Shown piece after piece: positions 1 through 9,310 of a stretch of DNA of 64,000 nucleotides. A model generated the notes under the pieces. The model had not been told where the DNA came from and ran no database searches. It was given only the letters and a program-made list of their open reading frames with translations. Position numbers and translations under genes: made by a program. Source of the stretch: Proteobacteria bacterium ST_bin14 (GTDB taxonomy: Bacteria > Pseudomonadota > Alphaproteobacteria > Sphingomonadales > Sphingomonadaceae). The stretch lies in the NCBI GenBank assembly GCA_002083655.1, contig MSXR01000013.1, positions 33,785 through 97,784 on the forward strand. The letters are read 5' to 3'. Position 1 is the stretch's first letter, and each line of letters begins with the position of its first letter.

Positions 1-1
1 G

Positions 2-985
2 GGGCAACACATCGGAAAAACTGTCGAAAGACCGGATGATCAACTGATCCTTCAGCACCTCAACCGGCGTCGCGGCGATCAGTGCGGCCATTTTGGTGAT
101 CGCGGTCGGCTGGCCAACCACCACCGATTCAACCGGTGTACCGACACCTGCAAAATAAGTGGCAAAATCAAAACCCGGTGCCATGGACTGCAAATCGGCA
201 ACGCGCATCTTGTTATAGGTTTTGTCGGCGTCACGGCTTTCAATCCGCGTCCAGTGCGCGCGCGCAATCTCGGTTTCAAAATCGACGATCGCCTTGGCGC
301 GCGCCGCCGCTCGTGGTTCGCCAGCCAGGGTAAACATCTTGGCGATATGGGTCTGATAGGCGGTACGCGTTTCGACCAGCTTGGCATCGGTGCTCAAATA
401 ATAATCGCGGTCAGGCAGGCCCAGCCCGCCCTGACGCACGCTGACGGTGTACACATCAGGTTGTTTTTGATCCGCGCCAACACCGCTGCCGAACGGCACG
501 CTGACGCCATTACGATCCGCCTGCGCGACCAGCGCGGCATAGCCTGCCTTGGTCTTCAGCGCCTTGATCTGGGCAAGCCATGGCATAATCGGGGCCAGCC
601 CCTTTGCCTCAATCGTCTTTGTATCGAGATAGGTGGCATAGCCGCGCCCGATCTTTGATTTCGGGTCTTTCGCCGCTGTCTCCAGCAACCCGCGCGTGCG
701 CAGTTGCGATACATCCTGCAGCACATCAAACGCGCTATAGCTTGGCTTGTCGGCGGGAATTGCTGTGTTCTTCAGCCAGGTGCCGCTGGCAAAGGCAAAG
801 AAATCATCACCCGGCGCCACGTCAGGCTGCATGCCCGCTGCGTCAAAGCCGTAGCTGCCGATCTCAGGCCTGTCCGCGCTTTTTGGCGCACTGGCCGCCG
901 CTTGCGGCTGCCCCATGGCAACGCTGGCCAGCGCGCCGCTGAGCGCCAGGGTGGAAACAGCGGCGATCATTCGCAGTGGACGCAT
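2..985 (-). CDS. M13 family metallopeptidase, N-terminal part (runs off window edge)
   Basis: The reading frame opens at an ATG (985-983) and stays open to the left edge, so only about 328 N-terminal residues are visible. It begins with a secretion signal (MRPLRMIAAVSTLALSG) followed by the start of an M13 (neprilysin-like) domain, including IGSYGFD, GDDFFAFASGTW and LPDRDYYL. It is clearly paralogous to the complete M13 gene just upstream at 1057-3150: both share WTRIESRDADKTYNK and the VEVLKDQ/VAVLQDY region. The HExxH zinc motif would lie beyond the edge. M13 enzymes are zinc endopeptidases, here expected in the periplasm. The pair is co-oriented but separated by a hairpin terminator. Confidence 0.9.
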   Translation of the reverse strand, partial: MRPLRMIAAVSTLALSGALASVAMGQPQAAASAPKSADRPEIGSYGFDAAGMQPDVAPGDDFFAFASGTWLKNTAIPADKPSYSAFDVLQDVSQLRTRGLLETAAKDPKSKIGRGYATYLDTKTIEAKGLAPIMPWLAQIKALKTKAGYAALVAQADRNGVSVPFGSGVGADQKQPDVYTVSVRQGGLGLPDRDYYLSTDAKLVETRTAYQTHIAKMFTLAGEPRAAARAKAIVDFETEIARAHWTRIESRDADKTYNKMRVADLQSMAPGFDFATYFAGVGTPVESVVVGQPTAITKMAALIAATPVEVLKDQLIIRSFDSFSDVLP

Positions 986-1023
986 GGCAAAACTCCCCAA
1001 GTCTCAATTTTTATTGCAATGGA

Positions 1024-1051
1024 AAGGGCGGCTCCACGCGAAGCCGCCCTT
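1024..1051 (-). terminator. Hairpin between the two M13 peptidase genes
   Basis: A perfect 10-bp stem (1024-1033 with 1042-1051) with an 8-nt loop begins six bases after the stop codon of the 1057-3150 gene. On the minus strand it is followed by only a short T run and then an A/T-rich stretch, so it may be a modest intrinsic terminator or an mRNA-stabilising hairpin. It separates two paralogous co-oriented genes. Confidence 0.6.
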
Positions 1052-1056
1052 GAAGA

Positions 1057-3150
1057 TTACCAGATGCGGATACGGTCCGCCGGGGCCAGATAAACCTTGT
1101 CCCCCGGCTTTGCCCCGAATGCCGCATACCAGGCGTCCAGGTTACGCACCGTCGCCGTGCGGAATGGACCGGGCGAATGCGGATCCGAAAGCAATTGTGA
1201 TCGCAGCGCCGGCTCGCGGAACTTGATGCGCCACACCTGCGCCCACCCCAGATAGAAACGCTGATCGCCCGTCAGCCCGCCAATCACCGGTGCCGGCTTT
1301 CCCTTCAACGACCGGTGATAGGCATCAAGCGCCACCGTCAACCCCGCCAGATCGGCAATATTTTCGCCCAACGTCAGCCCGCCCTGCACATGCTGGCCTG
1401 GGATTGGTTCATAGGCATCATATTGTTTTACAAGCTTATTAGTGAATGCATCGAAGCGCTCGACATCTTGGTTGGTCCACCAATCAGCCAATTTTCCGGT
1501 TGGATCATATTTGCGGCCCTGATCATCGAAATGATGGCTGATCTCATGACCGATTACCGCGCCAATACCGCCATAGTTCACCGCCGGATCGGCCTTTGCA
1601 TCAAAGAACGGCGGCTGCAAAATCGCCGCCGGGAACACAATTTCGTTCATCGGCGGGTTGGCATAGGCATTGATCGTCATCGGCGTCATGAACCATTCGG
1701 TCCGATCGATCGGCTGGCCCAGCTTCGCCAGATCGCGCTGATACTCAAACAGGTTCGCGGCCGCGACATTGGTGACCAGATCATCGCGCGTGATGTTCAG
1801 CGCCGAATAATCGCGCCACCGGCTGGGATATCCGATCTTGGCGGTGAATGACGCCAGCTTGGTGCGCGCCTTCACCTTGGTTTCAGGGGCCATCCATTCG
1901 AGTTTGTCGATCCGCGCACCCATCGCGGCGACGACATTTTTTACCAGCTCATCGGCCTTGGCCTTGGATTCAGCGGGGAAATAGCGGGCGACATATTCCT
2001 TGCCGATTTCCTCGCCCAGCCCGGCGCTCACCAGGGCAACGCCGCGCTTCCAGCGATCGCGCTGTTGCGGCTGGCCCGACAGCACCGTGCCGTAAAACGC
2101 AAACACCGTGTCGTCGAAGCTTTTGGGCAAATAGCCGGCATAGCTGCGCGCCAGGCGGAGCAGGGCGTAATCCTGCAACACGGCGACCGGTGTTTCGGCA
2201 AATACCTTTGCCTCGCCCGTCACCGCACTGGGCTGTGCGACCAGGAACGTCTGTTGATTACCGACGCCCAGCGCGTCGCGCATTTCCTCCCAGGGATAGC
2301 CGGGGGCCTTGGCAGCAAAATCTGCCGCTGACCATTTATTGTACGTTTTGTCGGCATCGCGCGATTCAATCCGCGTCCAATGTACCGTCGCCAGGCTCTT
2401 TTCGAACGCGAATACTGCAGCCGCGCGCGCTTCCGCATCGCTTTCACCCAGCATGCCCAGCATCTTGACCAGATAGGCCTGATAGGCGGTGCGCGCCGCC
2501 GACAGCTTGGCATCGTCTTTCAGATAATAATCGCGGTCAGGCAGGCTGATTCCGCTTTGGCCGACATTGACGATGTAGTTTTCAGGGGCCTTGTCATCCT
2601 GCCCCACGCCAACGCCGAACAGCCCGCCAACGCCGTAGCGTTGCAGCTTTGCCATTTCCACAGCGAGCGCGGTCTTGTCCGTCGCGCCCTTAATGGCGGC
2701 AATCCACGGCTTGATCGGCGCAATACCGCGCGCTTCGATTGCGGCCTGATCCATGAAGCTGGCGTAGTAATCGCCAATCTTGCTGCCGGGTTTGGCGGCT
2801 GCACCGTCGAGAATGACCCGCGTTTGCGCCAGTGAGCGATCCTGCAGCATGTTGAACATGCCATATGACGCCCGATCAGCCGGAATTTCGGTTTTGCTGT
2901 ACCAAGTGCCGCCAGCGAAAGTGGCAAAGTCTTCGCCCGGTTTCACGCTGCGGTCCATGCCGTCAATGTCAAAGCCAAAGCTGCCAATTTCGGCGCCGGT
3001 TTTGCTGGCGGATTTGACAGGCGTTTGGGCGGACGTTTTGGCTGGGGTTTTTGCGGCCGGCGCAGCTGGCGTGGCGCCGTTGCGGGCAAGTGCGCCGCCG
3101 GTGAGCGCAACGGTGGCGAGGAGCGAGGTAACGAAAACAGACTTCCGCAT
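1057..3150 (-). CDS. M13 family zinc metallopeptidase (neprilysin/PepO-like), secreted
   Basis: Zinc endopeptidase of family M13, 697 residues, the normal length for the family. An N-terminal signal (MRKSVFVTSLLATVALTGG) and an Ala/Lys/Thr-rich linker precede the M13_N domain (about residues 55-430). The catalytic domain holds the substrate-binding NAYANPP motif, the zinc motif HEISHHF near residue 534 and the third ligand in GENIADLAG near residue 594. The C-terminal CxxW motif of eukaryotic neprilysins is absent, as usual in bacteria. AAGGA lies just upstream of the ATG. It probably degrades peptides in the periplasm; the substrate cannot be told. A second M13 gene follows in tandem. Confidence 0.95.
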   Translation of the reverse strand: MRKSVFVTSLLATVALTGGALARNGATPAAPAAKTPAKTSAQTPVKSASKTGAEIGSFGFDIDGMDRSVKPGEDFATFAGGTWYSKTEIPADRASYGMFNMLQDRSLAQTRVILDGAAAKPGSKIGDYYASFMDQAAIEARGIAPIKPWIAAIKGATDKTALAVEMAKLQRYGVGGLFGVGVGQDDKAPENYIVNVGQSGISLPDRDYYLKDDAKLSAARTAYQAYLVKMLGMLGESDAEARAAAVFAFEKSLATVHWTRIESRDADKTYNKWSAADFAAKAPGYPWEEMRDALGVGNQQTFLVAQPSAVTGEAKVFAETPVAVLQDYALLRLARSYAGYLPKSFDDTVFAFYGTVLSGQPQQRDRWKRGVALVSAGLGEEIGKEYVARYFPAESKAKADELVKNVVAAMGARIDKLEWMAPETKVKARTKLASFTAKIGYPSRWRDYSALNITRDDLVTNVAAANLFEYQRDLAKLGQPIDRTEWFMTPMTINAYANPPMNEIVFPAAILQPPFFDAKADPAVNYGGIGAVIGHEISHHFDDQGRKYDPTGKLADWWTNQDVERFDAFTNKLVKQYDAYEPIPGQHVQGGLTLGENIADLAGLTVALDAYHRSLKGKPAPVIGGLTGDQRFYLGWAQVWRIKFREPALRSQLLSDPHSPGPFRTATVRNLDAWYAAFGAKPGDKVYLAPADRIRIW

Positions 3151-3240
3151 GGGGCATCCTTAAAGGAGGTTGGATGCAGCAGGTTTTAAGCCAACGCCAA
3201 GACGTGTCAAATCTGTAACATGCGTAACTATATGTCTTTT

Positions 3241-3723
3241 TTAGCCACGATCTCGCATGATTCTACCCTGTTCGCGCTTCCAATCGCGCTCTTTGATCGT
3301 TTCGCGCTTGTCATGGGCCTTTTTGCCCTTGGCGAGAGCGAGTTCCACCTTCGCGCGCCCCTTTGAATTAAAATAGATCATCAGCGGCACCAGAGTCATC
3401 CCCTCGCGCGCGACGGCACCGTGCATCTTGTTGATCTCACGCTCATGCAGCAGCAATTTGCGCGCGCGCTTGGGCTCATGGTTATACCGGTTGCCATGGC
3501 TGAATTCCGGAACATTCGAATTGACCAGCCAGACCTGCCCGTCTTTCACTTCGGCATAGCTCTCTGCAATGGAGCCGGTGCCCGCCCGCAGCGCCTTCAC
3601 CTCAGTCCCCGTCAGCGCGATGCCCGCTTCGAACACCGTCTCAATCGCATAATCAAACTTCGCCCGCCGGTTTTCGGCGACGATCTTGGTTTTTTCAAAC
3701 GTGGGGGGTTTCGGGCGCGCCAT
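3241..3723 (-). CDS. smpB: SsrA-binding protein SmpB
   Basis: SmpB (160 residues) binds tmRNA and delivers it to stalled ribosomes for trans-translation. Family features are clear: the N-terminal KTKIVAENRRAKFDY, the OB-fold segment GIALTGTEVKALRAGTGSI, the RARKLLLHEREI region, and the basic C-terminal tail KKAHDKRETIKERDWKREQ that enters the mRNA channel. The start ATG at 3723 gives MARPKPP, typical of alphaproteobacterial SmpB. dapA lies upstream on the same strand (5707-6591). As far as I know dapA and smpB are often neighbours in alphaproteobacteria; here an AT-rich pair on the other strand separates them. Confidence 0.97.
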   Translation of the reverse strand: MARPKPPTFEKTKIVAENRRAKFDYAIETVFEAGIALTGTEVKALRAGTGSIAESYAEVKDGQVWLVNSNVPEFSHGNRYNHEPKRARKLLLHEREINKMHGAVAREGMTLVPLMIYFNSKGRAKVELALAKGKKAHDKRETIKERDWKREQGRIMRDRG

Positions 3724-3984
3724 AAGGGAGCGGCATGTAGGCGCGCGGTGGCGGAAAGGGAAGCGCTTGGGTTGGGTGGTGGGGGTGGAGCGAGGTTGAT
3801 GGTTTAGCGAGGGTCGGTTTATGCAAATCTAGCAATAATCTTTCACCCGACGTCTTCCAAATCAATTCGCTGCAGATTTCCTTAGAACATTGACTGGTCT
3901 CCGCGGAATCCTGTACGAAAGAGAATTCGATAAGCGTACTTTTCGGCACGTTTTCTAGGCGTTTTTTCAGTGAGAACCATTTGA

Positions 3985-4440
3985 ATGGCAGACAAGGCCG
4001 CGCCATGGGAATTCGTAGAAGCTGCCGTTACCGCGATACTATCGTGGATAATACTCGCCGCTATAGCGATTATAATTTCTGGAAAACTAATATCTAAACG
4101 TGTTCCAATCGGAATATTTGATGAAGCAAAATTTGAAATTCCACTTTTAATATTTCACATTGAAGCCCGAGGTGAAGAAGTAACGACCGGCTTTGTATCT
4201 TTTATTTTAAGTTTATTTTTGTGTATTTTTTTGGGTGGAAACCAAGCCTACCTTTTATTCAAGGAGCAAGCTGGGGTTGATATTGGCCAGTGGAATTCTC
4301 TTTGCGTGATAGCAAGTTTTCTTTCTTTACTTGTTGCCACGATCATTTGTATCGTTGCGCCTTTTGTAAAAGGTTCGCCTGTGATTCAACAGAAAGACCG
4401 AGCAGAGGTAATCCGATTATTAGAGGAAGTTAATAAATGA
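3985..4440 (+). CDS. Small membrane protein, unknown, partner of MinD-like ATPase
   Basis: 151 residues with about three hydrophobic segments: roughly residues 15-37 (SWIILAAIAIIISGKL), 66-90 (FVSFILSLFLCIFLGG) and 105-128 (CVIASFLSLLVATIICIV). They are followed by a charged tail (QQKDRAEVIRLLEEVNK). I do not recognise a family. The stop codon overlaps the next start as ATGA (4437-4440), so the two genes are translationally coupled and probably form one unit. Base composition is strikingly AT-rich compared with smpB and dapA on either side, and the pair runs against them; both points suggest horizontal acquisition. It may be a membrane anchor or effector for the ATPase. Confidence 0.8.
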   Translation: MADKAAPWEFVEAAVTAILSWIILAAIAIIISGKLISKRVPIGIFDEAKFEIPLLIFHIEARGEEVTTGFVSFILSLFLCIFLGGNQAYLLFKEQAGVDIGQWNSLCVIASFLSLLVATIICIVAPFVKGSPVIQQKDRAEVIRLLEEVNK

Positions 4441-5561
4441 CTGTCGTGCCTCACTACGCAACTAAAGACGAATCGAATACCGATCGTGGAAAAATAGTTG
4501 CCGTAGTAAGTGGAAAGGGCGGGAGCGGCAAAACTATGTTTGCCGTAGCCTTAGCTCAAGGAGCGGCAATAAACGACAAGAAAGCAATTTTAGTCGACAC
4601 TGACTTTGCCACAGGAGGACTCACCTACTATTTGACATTTCGTGAGTTTTCTAACGCGCGAGTCGGTCTTTCAGATTTTCTCGGATCCCGACCTACCGAC
4701 AAGCCCCTATCGGATTGGGCGGCAGTCGGCAAATCAACGCGACGCGAAGAAGATTGGATCTCGAATGTTAAGCTCGCGCCAATAGGCGATCAGCGTCGTT
4801 TCCGAGAAGATATGGATAACGAAATCGAACTGGCCGTTCGAAACGTTCTTAATCAAGCTGTTTATATTAGTGATCTCGTTGTGGTCGATTGTCGCGGAGG
4901 AATAGATAGCCAATCTATCGCAGTTTGCCGTATGGCCGACGAGATAATCGTAGTAGTAGAAACAGATACGACATCAATTCGCGCCTCGCAGCACCTCGCT
5001 GACATTCTTTCCGATGAGAACATAAAGCAAAAGGTGGTGGGTTTCGTTCTGAACAAAGTTATGGATGATCCAACTCCTCTCGCAAAGACAGCAAGCGCGC
5101 TACTTCGTTTGGATTATTTAGGCGCTATCCCTTTTGACATTGAAGCGACGAGATCTTACATTCAGGGGCTTATTCCTGATAGTAACACTTTATTTGCTAG
5201 GCATGTTTTCGCTATACTACCTAGAATATTTTCAGATTTAGAGAAAATATCAAATATTAGAGTATTGGACGCGGAAGAATTCGGATCTGTAACATTAAGA
5301 AGTCCCGAGACTAGGCTCGGAGGTCTGATATTACTATCTCTTGGCTTGTATCTATCTGTTGGTTTTATGTGGTTTGCATATCTTGATCTGGACTACATAG
5401 GTGGAATAAGATTTAATATATTTCAAATTCTATTTGTAATATCTCTGGATTTTATTCTTTTTGCAGGTCTATCTGATGCAATAAAGCAAAAACTCGGACA
5501 GTCTTATCGACAGCAATACTCAGTTTTCCGTTTATTTTCCAAATTGATGAAGAAATACTGA
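4437..5561 (+). CDS. MinD/ParA-like ATPase with C-terminal transmembrane hairpin
   Basis: 374 residues. The N-terminal 270 or so form a MinD/ParA-type P-loop ATPase: deviant Walker A SGKGGSGKT (about residues 25-33), the A' motif LVDTDFATGG, and a switch-II/Walker B equivalent VVVDCRGGID. The family usually has DxPxG there; here it is DCRGG. LNKVMDD stands where ParA-like proteins have their base-recognition motif. The C-terminus carries two hydrophobic segments (about residues 293-317 and 326-345) and a basic tail ending in MKKY, so the ATPase looks permanently membrane-anchored rather than using an amphipathic helix. It starts inside the stop of the small membrane protein. The AT-rich composition matches that partner. 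The function is unknown; ATP-driven polar or surface organisation and phage defence are both possible. Confidence 0.85.
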   Translation: MTVVPHYATKDESNTDRGKIVAVVSGKGGSGKTMFAVALAQGAAINDKKAILVDTDFATGGLTYYLTFREFSNARVGLSDFLGSRPTDKPLSDWAAVGKSTRREEDWISNVKLAPIGDQRRFREDMDNEIELAVRNVLNQAVYISDLVVVDCRGGIDSQSIAVCRMADEIIVVVETDTTSIRASQHLADILSDENIKQKVVGFVLNKVMDDPTPLAKTASALLRLDYLGAIPFDIEATRSYIQGLIPDSNTLFARHVFAILPRIFSDLEKISNIRVLDAEEFGSVTLRSPETRLGGLILLSLGLYLSVGFMWFAYLDLDYIGGIRFNIFQILFVISLDFILFAGLSDAIKQKLGQSYRQQYSVFRLFSKLMKKY

Positions 5562-5706
5562 TTTTTTAGCGTAAGTGTTTTTCACTCGTTACGATCTTAT
5601 CATCGAACAAGTCTGAAAATTCATGGCGCCGCACTTTGCAGGGCAACCAGTAGCGATTAAGGGCGGTAGTAGGGAGTTAACCTTCACCCCGTGATTGCTT
5701 CACGCC

Positions 5707-6591
5707 CTAAACTAACCCCGCCACCGCCAGTGCTGCATCCACCGCCCGCTGGCTCGCCTCGCTTGGCCAGGTCATTGGCAGGCGCAGGGCGCAGGGGAAG
5801 CCGGGGCGTATTTTGGTCATCGCGTATTTGACCGGGCCGGGCGACGCATCGGTAAACATCGCCAGATGCAGCGGGAAAAGCCGGTCGTGGAAGGTGCGCG
5901 CCGTTGCCACATCGCCCGCCGCCCATGCCGCCTGAAACGCGGCGCATAGCCGCGGCGCGACATTGGCGGTGACGGAGATGCAACCGACCCCGCCCATCGC
6001 GTTGAACGCCAGCGCAGTCTCATCATTGCCTGAAAGCTGAATGAAGTCCCCGCCACACGCCAGCCGCTGTTGCGTTACGCGCGCCAGATTGCCGGTGGCG
6101 TCCTTTACCGCGACAAAGCTTTGCGGATAGGCGGTGTGCAGCCGCGCCATGGTTTCCACCGCGATGTCTGTCACCGTGCGGCCGGGCACGTTGTACAGCA
6201 TGATCGGCAAATCACAGCTGGTCGCCACTGCTGCAAAATGCTGGAAAATCCCCTCCTGGCTCGGGCGGTTATAATAGGGCGGCACCATCAGCGCACAATC
6301 TGCCCCTGCCGCCTTGGCAGCGCGGATATTGTGGATCGCAACGCGCGTATCGTTCGATCCCGCGCCCGCAATCACCGGCACCCTGCCCTTCACCTGATCA
6401 ACACACACCGCAACGATGTGAAAATGTTCTTCAACGGACAGCGTGGCTGCCTCTCCCGTTGTGCCGCACGGCACCAACGCTGATGATCCTTCGGCAAGCT
6501 GCCACTCGATCAGGTCGCGGTAAGCCGCCTCATCAAACGCCCCATCGGGGCCAAACGGCGTCACAAGCGCAGGGATTGAGCCGGAAAACAT
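5707..6591 (-). CDS. dapA: 4-hydroxy-tetrahydrodipicolinate synthase
   Basis: Condenses pyruvate with aspartate semialdehyde in the first committed step of the diaminopimelate/lysine pathway. 294 residues, the standard TIM-barrel length. The Schiff-base lysine is in AVKDATGNL (Lys163), Tyr133 is in MLYNVPGRT, and the substrate loop PCGTTGEA holds Thr44 and Thr45. The start ATG at 6591 gives MFSGSIPALVTPF, the usual N-terminus. The gene is divergent from the lytic transglycosylase at 6686, with about 94 bases between them for both promoters. It probably once read toward smpB, now separated by the AT-rich pair at 3985-5561. Confidence 0.97.
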   Translation of the reverse strand: MFSGSIPALVTPFGPDGAFDEAAYRDLIEWQLAEGSSALVPCGTTGEAATLSVEEHFHIVAVCVDQVKGRVPVIAGAGSNDTRVAIHNIRAAKAAGADCALMVPPYYNRPSQEGIFQHFAAVATSCDLPIMLYNVPGRTVTDIAVETMARLHTAYPQSFVAVKDATGNLARVTQQRLACGGDFIQLSGNDETALAFNAMGGVGCISVTANVAPRLCAAFQAAWAAGDVATARTFHDRLFPLHLAMFTDASPGPVKYAMTKIRPGFPCALRLPMTWPSEASQRAVDAALAVAGLV

Positions 6592-6685
6592 GATTTTTTG
6601 CTCTATTGTTGGGGCGTATCAAAATGCGCCGAATTAATGATCTTTCGGACGCGACAGATAGTGGCGAATCACGTAACATGGCAAC

Positions 6686-8680
6686 ATGCTGGCTTTCCTC
6701 TCCAAATCGAGCCTGCTTCTGGCAGGGGTATCCGCAATTGCTGCAGCGCTTGGCGTGCCGCAGGATCAGCTGGATGCGTATCGCGCCCAGTTGGAACGCG
6801 TGCCAATGTCAACCGAGGCAACGGCAGCGCTGGCCGCATCAATTGCCGAATGGAAACAGCTTCGCCAGTCGGACAGCCTGTCTTTTGATACCTATTCCCG
6901 CTTCCTGCTTGCGCATCCCGGCTGGCCGGGCGAAGACGCCATGCGCCGCAACGCTGAACGCGCGATGGATAATGGCGGCTGGTCCCCCGGTGTCGCTGCC
7001 AGCTATTTCCGGCGCTTCCCGCCGCTGACGGGAACGGGGCAGCTCCGCTTTGCAGAGGCGCTTGCCGCTATCAATGCGCGCGACGATGCCAATGCCGCCG
7101 CCCGCGCCGCCTGGCGGCAGGGCACACTCCCGGCCAGCGATGAAACGCGGCTGCTGGGCAGCTTCAGCGGCGCCCTGACCCCTGATGATCATGACGCGCG
7201 CATGGATGCGTTGTTATGGGCGGGCGCGACGGGCTCTGCGCAACGCCAGCTGTCGTTCGTCAGTGCCGCCAAGCGCGATATGTTTGCCGCCCGGCTCGCC
7301 TATCGCACCCGCGCACCCGATGCAGCGTTGCTTGCCTCGACCACGCAGGACCGGTTCAGCAATGACGCAGGCTATATCGCCGATCGCGCGAACTGGCTGA
7401 CCAACACCAACAACTGGGGCAGCGCGCGCGCGCTGCTCGCCCAGCCGCGTGTGCTGGTGTCGCGCCCCGCCCGGGTGGAGGACTGGTATGAACTGCTGCT
7501 CAGCGCCGCGCGCGGTGCAAAGGCAGACGGGCAATACTCAACCGCGTTCGATATCGCCCGCCAGATCGACGATGCCTATCCTATGGGCACTGACGTAAGC
7601 CAGCGCCCTTATGGCGAGCGTGATGAATATACGAGTTTGGCCTGGCTCGCCGGGCAGACGGCGCTGAAACAGCTGGGCCGCGCGGGCGATGCGGTGGGCA
7701 TGTTTGATCGGTACGCCAACGGATCGCAAACCCCGCAAACGCGATCAAAGGGATTTTATTGGGCAGGTCGTGCCGCCTTTGCGGCGGGCAAGCGCGACGT
7801 CGCCACCGCCTATTTTGAGCGCGCGGCCGGGTATCGCGACCAGTTTTACGGGCAGCTGGCGAATGAAAAGCTGGGCCGTGCGCTGGCTCCGCCGCCCGAA
7901 GTCGCGCCTCGCCCGGTCGATCAGGCGACGCGCGATGCGTTTTACGCCAGGGAAACCGTGCGCGCTGCGCGCTACTTGGGCACCATCGGCGCGCATGAAG
8001 ACCAGACGTTGTTCGTTCGCCAGATTGCTATCGCCGCCAAGAGTGACAGCGATCATGTGCTGGGCATTGAACTGTCCCGCACGCTGGGCCGCCCTGATCT
8101 GGGGGTGATGGTGGGGCGCAGTGCGCTTGTGAACGCCTTGCCCGATTATGCCGCGTCAGGCTTTCCGAGCGTGAAGGTGCCGGTGAATCAGGAAAGCGCC
8201 TGGACGATGATCCACGCGATTGCCCGGCAAGAAAGCCAGTTTGATCGCGCCGCCGTTAGCCGCGTTGGCGCGCGCGGGCTGATGCAGTTGATGCCGGGCA
8301 CGGCCCGCGAAACGGCGGGCAAGCTCGGCCTGTCCTATGATGGTGGCGCGCTGACGACGGACACTGATTATAATATCCAGCTTGGCTCCACCTATTTCCA
8401 GCGCATGCTCGACAACTATGGCAGTTACCCGCTTGCTGTCGCTGCTTACAATGCCGGTCCGGGCAATGTGAACAAATGGCTCAAGGCAAATGGCGATCCG
8501 CGCATGGGCGGCACCGACATGATCGACTGGATTGAGGCGATCCCGCTATCTGAAACGCGCAATTATGTGCAGCGCGTGCTGGAAAATGCCGTGGTTTATG
8601 ATCTGCTGAACCCGCAGCGCGCTAGGTCGCAGGGCAATGCGCGGCTTAGCTGGTATCTGGGGCGCAACCCGTCGGCGTGA
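6686..8680 (+). CDS. Lytic transglycosylase (SLT family 1)
   Basis: Soluble lytic transglycosylase that cleaves the MurNAc-GlcNAc glycan bond to 1,6-anhydro products. 664 residues: a short N-terminal signal-like segment, a long alpha-helical superhelix (about residues 30-490, many Ala-rich TPR-like helices) and a C-terminal SLT catalytic domain. The catalytic glutamate lies in ARQESQFD (near residue 516), followed by GARGLMQLMPGTA, YNIQLGSTYF, VAAYNAGPGNV and ETRNYVQRV, all signature SLT motifs. The length and layout match E. coli Slt70. The divergent neighbour is dapA. Confidence 0.94.
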   Translation: MLAFLSKSSLLLAGVSAIAAALGVPQDQLDAYRAQLERVPMSTEATAALAASIAEWKQLRQSDSLSFDTYSRFLLAHPGWPGEDAMRRNAERAMDNGGWSPGVAASYFRRFPPLTGTGQLRFAEALAAINARDDANAAARAAWRQGTLPASDETRLLGSFSGALTPDDHDARMDALLWAGATGSAQRQLSFVSAAKRDMFAARLAYRTRAPDAALLASTTQDRFSNDAGYIADRANWLTNTNNWGSARALLAQPRVLVSRPARVEDWYELLLSAARGAKADGQYSTAFDIARQIDDAYPMGTDVSQRPYGERDEYTSLAWLAGQTALKQLGRAGDAVGMFDRYANGSQTPQTRSKGFYWAGRAAFAAGKRDVATAYFERAAGYRDQFYGQLANEKLGRALAPPPEVAPRPVDQATRDAFYARETVRAARYLGTIGAHEDQTLFVRQIAIAAKSDSDHVLGIELSRTLGRPDLGVMVGRSALVNALPDYAASGFPSVKVPVNQESAWTMIHAIARQESQFDRAAVSRVGARGLMQLMPGTARETAGKLGLSYDGGALTTDTDYNIQLGSTYFQRMLDNYGSYPLAVAAYNAGPGNVNKWLKANGDPRMGGTDMIDWIEAIPLSETRNYVQRVLENAVVYDLLNPQRARSQGNARLSWYLGRNPSA

Positions 8681-8704
8681 TGACCCCTTTCGCTGGCTGA
8701 CCGC

Positions 8705-9184
8705 GTGGACACCCCCAATTACATCACGCTGGCGGGCTATACCGTGCTGCGCACCGAATATGATCAGCTGCTGGGCGAGGAACGCCCGCGTATCGTTGAT
8801 GTCGTGTCCTGGGCGGCGGGCAATGGCGACCGTTCCGAAAATGGCGATTACATCTATGGCCGCAAACGGCTGCGCGAGATTGACCGGCGGCTCGGCTGGC
8901 TGTCGCGCCGAATGAAGGCCGCCAAGGTGATCGATCCTGCGGCGCAGGTTGATCGCAGCCGGGTGTATTTTGGTGCCAGCGTGACGCTGGTGGATGATGA
9001 CGATCACGAACGCACCGTCACGCTTGTGGGTGATGACGAGGCAGACGCTGCCCACGCCCGGATTGGGTGGAGCGCCCCGCTCGCCCGGGCGCTCCGCGGG
9101 GCCGCCGTCGGCGACACACGCCGCGTCACCCTACCCGCGGGAACCCGCGATTATGAAGTGCTGGCCATCCGCTATCCGGATTAG
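8705..9184 (+). CDS. greB: Transcription elongation factor GreB
   Basis: GreB rescues backtracked RNA polymerase by stimulating transcript cleavage. 159 residues: an N-terminal coiled coil with the acidic tip region NGDRSENGDYIYGRKRLREIDRR, which is diagnostic of GreB, then a C-terminal FKBP-like domain ending YEVLAIRYPD. The start is a GTG at 8705, giving MDTPNYITLAGYTVL; no ATG fits. It begins 25 bases after the lytic transglycosylase stop and may be co-transcribed with it. Confidence 0.93.
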   Translation: MDTPNYITLAGYTVLRTEYDQLLGEERPRIVDVVSWAAGNGDRSENGDYIYGRKRLREIDRRLGWLSRRMKAAKVIDPAAQVDRSRVYFGASVTLVDDDDHERTVTLVGDDEADAAHARIGWSAPLARALRGAAVGDTRRVTLPAGTRDYEVLAIRYPD

Positions 9185-9310
9185 TGGGGCGCAAATCGGA
9201 CAATCTTCGGCGATCGCTGCACCGTTTGCGGCGAAATGCGCGCCGTTCCGGCCCCATCCATGCTACGCCCCGTCCAGAGAAGATTTCCTGTACGAAAAAA
9301 GAGTAGCTGA

